Origin: a virus
Strand: one strand, 5' to 3'
Length of the DNA: 30,195 nt
IMG/VR virus record: IMGVR_UViG_3300025849_000149
Span: 1 to 30,195 of that record
Shown here: piece after piece, positions 1-8,900 of the stretch
Numbering within the stretch: the stretch's first letter is position 1
How the letters are laid out: every line of letters begins with the position of its first letter
The notes under the pieces: model-generated
Told to the model about the DNA's origin: nothing
Database searches by the model: none
The model's input: the letters and a program-made list of their open reading frames with translations, nothing else
Program-made: the position numbers and the translations under genes

Positions 1-2
1 GT

Positions 3-2663
3 GGGTATAGCCCATACTTTGCACTGGCTACGTTTGAAGAAAGTGGTTCTCGTGTAGCTGACAACGTAAAACAGTTAAAATCTTTCTTTATGGACATCGA
101 CTGCGGGGAAGGCAGAGATTATCCAACCAAGAAGGAAGGTCTTCAAGCCCTACAAAGATTTTGTAAGAAGGTTGAGTTACCACGCCCACTGCTAGTTGAT
201 TCTGGTAGGGGGGTACATTGTTACTGGCCTTTGTCTAAAGCTGTTAGCAGGGACGATTGGAAGCCTGTTGCAGATCACTTGAAACAGTTGTGTAAGAATC
301 ACGGGTTTGTAATTGACCCATCAGTAACTGCCGATGCGGCTAGGGTACTGCGCATACCAACGACACACAACCACAAGACTGAGCCACCATCCCCAGTTGA
401 ATTTTATAGTGAACACGTACCTGAGCCTGTAAGCCTTGAAGAGTTTGCTCAGCTAATTGGTGCTGACCAGATACCAGTACCACAGAAGATAGAGTCACAA
501 CCTGCTACCGCTATGATGGAAGCGTTGATGGGTAACAAGCAACACAAGTTCAAAGATATTATTACTAGAGAATCTAGCTGTGCGCAGTTGGTTGACATAG
601 TAGTTAATCAAGATGGGTGTAGCGAACCTATATGGCGAGCAGGATTATCTATTGCTAAGTTCTGTTCTGATGGTAAGAAAGCCGCCCACGTCATGTCTAA
701 GAACCACCCTGAGTATTCTCCAGAACAGACACAGGATAAGTTCGATAAGATTAAAGGGCCTTACCTATGCTCTCACTTTGATGAGTTTAAGCCTGACGTA
801 TGTACTAAGTGTCCGCACTGGGGCAAGATAAAGTCTCCCATATCATTGGGTAGCAGTGTAAGAGAAGCTACGCCAGAAGATAACGTAGTAGAAGTACCTG
901 CGTTGGACTTACCGAATGCTCCCACCACTACGTATGTGATTCCGACATACCCTAAGCCATACTTTAGGGGTGCTAATAATGGTGGTGTTTATATACGCAC
1001 ATCTAACGATGAAGGCGAACCAGACGAAGAACTTATATATCACAACGACATTTATATCGTGAACCGTATTGTAGATATAGATCTTGGCGAAGTTGTAGTA
1101 ATACGTTTACACCTACCACAAGATGGCGTGCGTGAGTTCACTGTACCTCTTACAGCGATAACCTCACGAGAAGAATTTAGAAAGCAAATGTCCATGCAAG
1201 GCGTGGCAGTAACAAAGATGGATAAACTTATGACTTATATGACTACTTGGATTAACGAGTTACAGGCTACTGCAAAAGCTGATAAGGCTCGCATTCAATT
1301 TGGTTGGACTGATGATAACCATGATGCGTTTGTTGTAGGCAACCAAGAAATATCAAGAAATGGTGTTAAGAGTAACCCACCATCACAGGCAACAGCAGGT
1401 TTGATGAGTGCGTTTAAGCCTAAAGGTTCTCTGGAACAATGGAAGAACATGGCTAATTTCTACAATAGAGATGGCTTTGAGTTACACCAATATATGGTAG
1501 CTACTTCTTTCGGTTCACCCCTTATGTCGCTTATGCCAGTCGCATGTTCGGGCTTCCACGTGCATAGTAAGGACTCTGGGTTAGGTAAGACCACCGCCAT
1601 GTACGTAGGAGCGTCTGTTTGGGGCAACCCAAAGCAGTTAGTAGTTGATGCCAAGGATACCCGTAACTCAGTTATGTTGCGTGGTGAGGTGTACAAGAAC
1701 CTACCTTTATATATTGATGAGTTAACGAATGGTAAGGGTGAACAGCTATCTGACCTTGTGTATCAGTTAACTAGTGGCAAGCAACGTAATCGTATGTCGG
1801 GTAACTCTAATACAGAAAGAACACGTGGTGAGCCTTGGAGTTTGTTATCTGTATCTACAGGCAACACTAGTGTGATAGAACGTATCAGCACTTTCAAGAA
1901 TGCTCCGAAGGCCGAAGCGGCTCGTATGCTAGAAACCAAAGCGGTTAAGTTATTTGATGCGTCTAAGACTAAACACCTTACAGACGCATTCGCTACTAGC
2001 GCTGAGAATACATACGGTACAGCAGGAGTTATCTACATGCAGTGGGTAATGGATAACATAGAAGAAGTACAACGCCTATTACTAGAAGTGCAACAGAAGT
2101 TAGATAAAGCCGCAGGACTTACAGCACAAGATAGGTTCTGGTCAGCGGGCGCTACTGCATCGGTTACAGGCATGTTGATAGCTAAACGCATAGGGCTAAT
2201 TGATTACGATACTGAGAAGTTCTTTAAGTATGTCCTTAAACTATTACAAGAGAACCGTGTTACGTCTAACGATCTAATATCTTCTACGTCAGATGTATTG
2301 AATGACTTTGTGCATGAGCATTGGGGTAGCCTACTAAAAATTAAAAGCACTGATGACCTACGTAAGCAGCAAGGTAATGGTATGGACGACTTAGTAATAC
2401 CCGAGTCTGACCCACGTATGCGCTTGGTTGGCAGGTATGAGACTGACGTTAAGAAGCTATACATAATACCTAAAGTGCTAAAAGCATGGTGTGGTAAGCA
2501 ACAGATAAACTATAGTTCTTTGATACAAGAACTAAAAGATAAGTTTAATGGTAAGAGTATGAAAATACGTTTGACTAAGGGTACACCCACACAAATGCCC
2601 CCCTCACATGTGTTATGCATAGATTGTTCTGCGGTTGATATAGAAGAAGATGCGGAAACTTGA
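3..2663 (+). CDS. AEP-type primase fused to DUF927-like helicase (5' partial)
   Basis: The reading frame is open to the left edge, and the ATG at 90 lies inside catalytic motif I, so the real start is upstream; 886 residues are visible. In visible numbering, the N-terminal primase of the archaeo-eukaryotic type shows motif I FFMDIDCG (D31, D33), motif II SGRGVHCYW (S67, H72) and motif III near D105-R117, followed by RIPTTHNHK, which matches the R-x-P-G-T-x-N-x-K stretch of PrimPol-like proteins. A likely zinc cluster follows (C256, C267, C270, H272). Residues about 315-620 resemble the DUF927 helicase/ATPase: P-loop SKDSGLGKTT (K529; the first P-loop Gly is replaced by Lys) and Walker B LYIDE (D572, E573). 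By family knowledge it would prime DNA synthesis and unwind the fork in phage replication. Whether it also extends DNA as a polymerase cannot be told. It shares 14 bases with the next gene. Confidence 0.85.
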   Translation, partial: GYSPYFALATFEESGSRVADNVKQLKSFFMDIDCGEGRDYPTKKEGLQALQRFCKKVELPRPLLVDSGRGVHCYWPLSKAVSRDDWKPVADHLKQLCKNHGFVIDPSVTADAARVLRIPTTHNHKTEPPSPVEFYSEHVPEPVSLEEFAQLIGADQIPVPQKIESQPATAMMEALMGNKQHKFKDIITRESSCAQLVDIVVNQDGCSEPIWRAGLSIAKFCSDGKKAAHVMSKNHPEYSPEQTQDKFDKIKGPYLCSHFDEFKPDVCTKCPHWGKIKSPISLGSSVREATPEDNVVEVPALDLPNAPTTTYVIPTYPKPYFRGANNGGVYIRTSNDEGEPDEELIYHNDIYIVNRIVDIDLGEVVVIRLHLPQDGVREFTVPLTAITSREEFRKQMSMQGVAVTKMDKLMTYMTTWINELQATAKADKARIQFGWTDDNHDAFVVGNQEISRNGVKSNPPSQATAGLMSAFKPKGSLEQWKNMANFYNRDGFELHQYMVATSFGSPLMSLMPVACSGFHVHSKDSGLGKTTAMYVGASVWGNPKQLVVDAKDTRNSVMLRGEVYKNLPLYIDELTNGKGEQLSDLVYQLTSGKQRNRMSGNSNTERTRGEPWSLLSVSTGNTSVIERISTFKNAPKAEAARMLETKAVKLFDASKTKHLTDAFATSAENTYGTAGVIYMQWVMDNIEEVQRLLLEVQQKLDKAAGLTAQDRFWSAGATASVTGMLIAKRIGLIDYDTEKFFKYVLKLLQENRVTSNDLISSTSDVLNDFVHEHWGSLLKIKSTDDLRKQQGNGMDDLVIPESDPRMRLVGRYETDVKKLYIIPKVLKAWCGKQQINYSSLIQELKDKFNGKSMKIRLTKGTPTQMPPSHVLCIDCSAVDIEEDAET

Positions 2664-2865
2664 TGATATAGCACCTGATGGCGTACGTATTGTCGTACGT
2701 TGGGGTAGCATGGGGGTGGGCGCTTCGGTGTTTATACCCTGCATCAATGCTCGTAAAGCACGAGAACAAGTTAACGTTATATTTAAATCCAAAGGGTGGA
2801 AATACCTAGCCAAAACCACGATAGAGGGTGAGAAGTTAGGAGTACGTATATGGCGTACAACATAA
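2650..2865 (+). CDS. Small conserved-looking protein downstream of the primase-helicase
   Basis: A 71-residue basic protein in another frame, overlapping the end of the primase-helicase by 14 bases, which fits translational coupling. A purine-rich GAAGAAG lies directly before the ATG but too close for an ideal ribosome binding site. The protein has a compact alternating pattern: VRIVVRWGSMGVGASVFIPC, then a Lys/Arg-rich helix (NARKAREQVNVIFKSKGW), then two strands ending GVRIWRTT. This looks like a small alpha/beta fold. No catalytic motif is visible. Small proteins of this kind next to marine phage primases seem familiar, but the function is unknown; an accessory role in replication or nucleic-acid binding is only a guess from position and charge. 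The same stretch is also open on the opposite strand, but those frames lack any supporting context. Confidence 0.65.
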   Translation: MRKLDDIAPDGVRIVVRWGSMGVGASVFIPCINARKAREQVNVIFKSKGWKYLAKTTIEGEKLGVRIWRTT

Positions 2866-2876
2866 AGTTTTAGGAT

Positions 2877-2907
2877 ACAAAGTAGCACTTCCCCTTCGCT
2901 ACTTTGT
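2877..2907 (+). terminator. Hairpin in the convergent gene junction (possible first terminator)
   Basis: A perfect 10-bp inverted repeat: ACAAAGTAGC at 2877-2886 and GCTACTTTGT at 2898-2907, with an 11-base pyrimidine-rich loop. It starts 12 bases after the 71-residue gene. On the + strand it is followed by TACTTTCCTT, only moderately U-rich; on the - strand the downstream sequence has no T-run. It may act with the next hairpin as a tandem terminator, or protect the 3' end of an mRNA. Confidence 0.5.
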
Positions 2908-2918
2908 TACTTTCCTTG

Positions 2919-2954
2919 CTCCCTGATGTTCCGAGGCATCGGGGAGTTTTTTTT
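2919..2954 (+). terminator. Rho-independent terminator of the + strand module
   Basis: Stem CTCCCTGATG (2919-2928) pairs with CATCGGGGAG (2937-2946) over 10 bp with one G-T wobble, around an 8-base loop, followed directly by eight T (2947-2954). This is a canonical intrinsic terminator for + strand transcription. The T-run overlaps the TAA stop of the convergent 2223-residue gene (2955-2953). Read from the - strand the same hairpin has no downstream T-run, so it is not clearly bidirectional. Confidence 0.88.
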
Positions 2955-5900
2955 AGAACTGCTTATATTCTCTGTTACTCTTATCAATAGCATATTGTAG
3001 GATGGGAGATATAGTAACTCCATTGTGCATGTTAACACTAGTCTTGACGTGTGACTTCATAGACTTGATTATATTCTTGGCAGTAATCTGAACAGTTGGG
3101 TTCTTTTTATTGAACTCTTTCATCTTACGCCTAATGCTAGCCATTTCCATGTAGTCCGAAAACCGTAGGGCTACATAATACTTTTTAAGCAATTTAGTTT
3201 TTTCTTCGCTTATAGCCCTATCTACACGTTTATTTCTAGAGTTTTGTTCTACTTGGAACGTGTAGTCTAGTGGAGCAAAACCTATAGCCTTACTAGCAAT
3301 CTCTCCCGCAGATATGTCCTCGTATATAAAGTCGCCCCTACGCGTCCCTATACCGTCGTCTTGGAAATACCTAGCCGCTTGTAACACGTTACCAATACCT
3401 CCGGGAGACAAACTTTCAAACCCACGCTGTGTCTCCCCCTCAACAAAGTCACCAACCGCCCTAGCTAACCGCTTGCCTGTACTCAACGCAGGGCCACCAA
3501 TATAATAACCTGCCATTTCTTCTAGGCTAGGGTCACGCATAAACCTATTTTCTTGGAACAACAAGTCCGTAAGTTTTAGTCTCGCGGCTACGTCGGAACC
3601 CGTTAGGTTAGATAGAGGGCCTTTGAACCCAAGCTCCCCCACATACTTACGCAGTGCCTCGTCCGCAGTATCCTCATCATCCTCAGCAAACAAATCGTAG
3701 ATCATTGAAACTAGACCGTATAGGGGGATACCACCTAGACCTGCAAACAACACAGCACTTAAATGTAGGCCCATCAACTGCCTTCTAGCTATCTTCCGTT
3801 GTTCACTATTAGTAGTAAATACCTTATCTGTAGCAATTAACGAAGACTTTATCATGCTGTAATACATCTGTACGCCATAAGTCTTATACATAAACGCCAC
3901 CCTACCAAGGCCTTGCTTAGATAATGGCGGTGCAGTTTCTAATCTAGAGCCAGAGTTAACTTCTTGTGTGTGGTATAGAGAATCTTCAGCGGCCATTCTA
4001 GCTATGTCAGTGTCGCTCATATCTGCAACTTTTATGTCCTGTCCCTGAACTAGGCTGAAATATGTAGTGCCCTCAGCTTTAGCTTCATTTATCTTATCAA
4101 GCGCCAATTCGTATGTAGCAATTAAGGTAGACTGGGTGTTAAACCGCTCAGCCGCTTGGAAAGCATAGGCAGACAAGTGTGATATTTTATCTAAGAAATT
4201 AGCACGTTCATTTACGCCTACTTCCTGTAGGGTGTCTACTTTAGGTAGTTTGCCCCGTAAGTGAGCCATTTTTATTAGGGGTTGTAGCCTAATTAGTTCC
4301 TCTATGCGTGCCTCGGCTTCTGCGGCAGTGCCAGAGTTATCACGTATATCTTCCTTCATGCTCTCTTTTAGTGTATATGTAGCGCCCTGCCCTTCACCTG
4401 TTATGTCGTAATACTCCAACACACTTAACTTAGCGGAACCGACCACCTTAGCTCCCTTGGTAAAAGCCGCGATTGTCTTATCTAGGCCATAGCGTGGAGC
4501 CAACATAGGAACAGCAAACAAAGGTATTTGGGACAAGTTAACGATTGCCGAAGATATATTAAAGCCCAGCGTATAGATAAACGCTACTTGGTTTGCTCGC
4601 TTAAAGTATTCTTCTAGGCCTTTGTGGTTTGCCCCCGACATTGCAAATTTAGCATGGTCATTTATAAGGGTATCAGCAACAACTGTAGCATAAGGATTAT
4701 TCTTAACTTGGTCTTTAGCATCTCTAATATCTTTTATCGAAGCGCGTATGTTGGCAGCACTTTCAATTTTTGCTGATTGTGAGGCTAACGAGTACCCTTT
4801 GTTTTTCATGGCTACTTGCACGTCTTGTATATAACCAAATGTACCGATACGCTTTGTAAGCGATCTAGCGTAAGATGTTTCAGGTAACGCGTTAACGTAC
4901 ATACGTAGTATTTGGTCTTGTACTTCAGTATCTACTTTACCATCCTTGAGAACCCCAAGAATATCAGAAACAAAAGAGCCACTGGGCGCATCTTTATACA
5001 CCTCACTAGCTGTTAAGTCCGTATCATACACAACCTCTGAGCCAGTAAGTATGTCAGGATTGTTGGGTATATCCGCTACGAAAGCGTCTCGCTCGGATAT
5101 ATTTTCAAACATTAGGAAACCTTTTTCCAGTGCTTCTGGTCTTGCCTCGGGGTTGTATTTAAAAGATACTCGGAACTTACCTTCCCTCACTAACGGGAAA
5201 TACACATCCAACTCGCCCTTAGCAAACAACGCTTTATCCATCCGCGTGGCTACGTCGTTAATAGTTTTTGAATCCCCGTCTTTAGCTAAAGAGTTAAACT
5301 CTACCTTCAAGGCTTTCCGTAAGCGAGACCATTGCTTTTTATACTCATCACGCATAGAAGTAAATTGTTCCAACACAGCATCTCTCTCTGCACCTTCTAA
5401 CAAGTCAAGCTGCTTCTGTTGTAGATCGTAGACTTCTTCTAGGCTGTTTCCGTCTTTAAATATACCTTCATAGTCACTTCTAGGTTTGGTCGGGTCTACT
5501 TGGTATATGGTAGCACCGTACTCGGTGTTATATACAATACGGTCTAAAACTTGTTTAGCCTCTGTACCATACTTTTTAGTAAAGGCTTTATAGCTTTCAA
5601 GTACTTTATCTACCCCAGCTTTATACTGTTCAAGTAAGCCTTGCTGATTCTCAATATCAACCAACAGTTGTTGTCCTGTATCCCCTAGCCCAACACTACT
5701 TAGCTTAGCTAAATCCGCCAAAGATTGCAGGTTCATTATTTTAGTTAGTGCTTTTAAACTACTACCTTTAGGGCGTTTATTTTTTATGAAATCGGAGATC
5801 CAAGTTATAACCCCTCGCGTCTTCTTACCAGTAGGGTTAATAACATCCTTTATTGCTTGGCTTAACTTGCTAGGCTCTAATGGTAATGTGTCTACTGCAT

Positions 5901-8900
5901 CAGGGTTAGGCTCCATAATCTGCATAACAACACCATCAAATATATCTAAGTCTATCCGTTTACTGGTATCAACAGGCTTAATGTCCATCCCTAACAACCG
6001 ACGAATTATATTTGCTACCCCACGCGCAAACCGTACAAGGGCATTACTCTCTCCAACTCTAATCTCGGAGAGGCGTTTACGGAACGCTGGGTTACTCATC
6101 GCTTCAGCTACAAACTCGTATATGTTTTCTGCTCCGTATGCGGTACCTAGCTGATCTTTTATTTCTGTATATAAGTTACTAATAAACTTAACAGTTGGCA
6201 TAGACTTGTTTCTAAGCATAGCAACGTCTACCGCTGCGTGGGTAGCTTCATGTACTAACGTATGTAATGTTACTGGGCGATCAATGTTTAAGAGTATAAT
6301 ATTTTCTCTATGTCCAAACATACCTGCGACATAATCTTTCTCGTTAGCTTCTAGGAAACCTATCTCAACCATCTCTTTAGTAGTAGTGTACTTAACTTGC
6401 GTGTTGCCCATATTTTCTGCCAACGCACGCGCTATACGTTTTAGCTGTGGAGACTTAGCCAATGCCGCTACTTCTAACAACGCACCTTTTATATCTCCTT
6501 CTTGTAGCAAAGACTGTATCTTGTCGCTAATAGGAGTTTGCAGGGCTTTACTTAGTTCCTTATCTGTCTTATGGAAGTTGTAGTTAAAGTCGAGCAACGT
6601 ACCTCTCATTTCACCTGCCGCTAATACTTCTTGTGTAGTAGCATCTTTTAGAAGGTAGGCCTCGCCATAAAGGCTGTATGCAGCTAGTACATCGCGCCTA
6701 GTTACACCGTCTTTGCCCTCAAACTTTTTATAAGCCTTTTCCATAGCTTTTTGTTTAGAAGTTTTCTTCTTAGGTTTAACTTGCCCAAGTTCTGCTTTTT
6801 GCTCAGATAGATTTTTAGTGGCTTGCTTAGTTTCAAGCCTGCTAACTACACCGGTTGAAGCCGCTTCATCAAGCAACTCTAAATTTTCTTTCGGGTTTAC
6901 ACCTTTCTCTGCGTAGTCCCTAGCTTTTTGGAATGTGTTAGCGTCACTTAAATTTGTTTTGGGGTTGTTTAGCACCTTAAAGAAATTAGCATCCGCGTCT
7001 TGCTTGGCTTTTTCAGTTTTACTAGCCTTAACCGTTTTTACTGCCTCACCCGCTTTCTTAGCTGCCCGCTGCTCAATCCTATCAGCTACGCTCTTACGTC
7101 TGCGGTCAGTTGCCTCGGGGTCTGTTTTGTTTACTCGGGCTTGCCGTTCTAGTTTTTCTTGGTTACGTTCCGCTTTAGTCTTGCTTTTCTCTACTTCTAC
7201 TTTTATAGCAGTATTGATTTCTTTTTCGCGGGCGGCGAGCTGTGCATTCGTCTCTTCACTTAGGTTTTTCTTTGCCCACGCTAAAACTTTTTTGGCTTTT
7301 CTTACGCCAAGGTCTTGTACGTAGGGTTTCATAGGATCTGTTTTTGAAAACGACGCTAACTTACCAAGTTTCTTATCACTCGGAGTTTTCATCTGTGAGC
7401 CGCCTTCAGCCACTTCATACAACGCGCTATATAACGCATCCAAAGGACTATCAAAACTAGAAATATATTTAGATACTACGTTTAGATCTGTTAGCGTATC
7501 TTTCTGCCCAGTCATTAACTTTTGATCTTCCGCTAATAACTGTTTTTCCTCGGCAGTGCGCTCTCGCTCAGGTTTTGCTAAAACTTTCTTAGCATCTTGA
7601 GACAACCTACCTATATCCTTAGCAGGTTTCATGCCTGATACTCGACTCAAAGCCCCAAGGTCTTGTTGGTATGAGGTGTGTGGTTTTATTAATCTAGCAC
7701 CACTAGTTTTGTAACGTAGTTTTTTTGTTTTGAGGTTTATGGTAGGAAGCGAGTCAGGATCTTTTACTTGCAACTTAGCGTCTTTTGGTTTTTTAAGCGC
7801 AGGCCCCTCACGTTCAGCGGTGTCTTGTTTTTGGGCTTTGACTTGGTTTTGTAGGGTAGTAAGGTCTATCTTTTGCCCCGGTTTTAACCCTAGTGCAGAA
7901 GCTGGCTGTCCCTTTCGTCTAGCAGGTCTTCCAGTGTCACGCTCACTATCATCCAGTCTTCCTTGCTTAGGTCTTCCAGACTCTTTGGCACTCTCAGTAC
8001 GCTCGACTCCCACGACTCCTGCACCACTAGGAACGCTGTCTCCAGTTGTTTTTGTGTCAGGTGTTGTAGTAACTTGCTCTCTAACATCGCCTTTCTCCTT
8101 AATTTGAGCTTCTAATGTACTCAAATCCGAGTCAGAAGGCAATAAATCCTGCCCTTTTCTTTGCTTCCGCAATAAAGTCTTTAGGCGTGCATTTTCTCCG
8201 TTAGTAGTCTTAGAGTCTCTATACCCTTTAGCGATAAGGGCATCTTCAAACTTGTTTTTTATTACATTAAAGTCGCCAGTAGTATCTTCGTCTAGCACGG
8301 AGTCCATTACAGTTCTACGACCCATGATAGTTTTCGTTTGCTGCCCAGCGTCACGTTTACGGTCTACTATACCCGTCTTTCTTTCCCGTTCTCTTTTGTC
8401 CTCGAGGGTCTTAAACCCTTCAGCTACACCCTTATCGTATTCTTTATCTTTATCGTCTTCTATAGCTTCATCTATAGTAATCTGTCTATCACGCTGTTCT
8501 TGCTCTCTAGCTTCTTCTTTTTCTTTTTCTTCACGCCCTTCTTCCGCAAGAAGCATGTCAAACTCTACTTCGTCGGGGTCTTCTAGACGTTCTCTCTCAG
8601 CTTCGTTTTTTTCTTCCGCCTTATCTAGCTCTGCTATTTCAGCATCGTCTAATTCATCTGAGAACAAGTCAGGCTGTGTATCACCACGTTCCGCCCGGGC
8701 CCGCTCTTGTCTAGCGTCAAATTCTTCTTGTGTTTCCGGTTTGTCTTCGGTTTTAGACTTTTTACCTTTACCTGTTTTAGGCACTAGCAGGTCAACCACG
8801 CCTTGGAATATAGCACCGGCACTACCACCAATAGCACCTTCTTCTACTACCCCCATTTCAAACATAACTTGGTCTGGGTTGTAACCCGCTTCGTTTAAGT

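Noticed and set aside
90-92. ATG at 90 as the start of the primase-helicase
   Set aside because: It lies inside motif I (FFMDIDCG) and the frame is open with sensible coding sequence to the window edge.
2613-2888. Minus-strand open frames over the end of the replication module
   Set aside because: They run across the terminator side and overlap two + genes in the wrong direction with no start signal.
8252-8884. Long antisense open frames (for example here and at 20087-20689)
   Set aside because: Ser-rich translations opposite charged or Ala-rich coding regions, without ribosome binding sites; shadows of the - strand genes.
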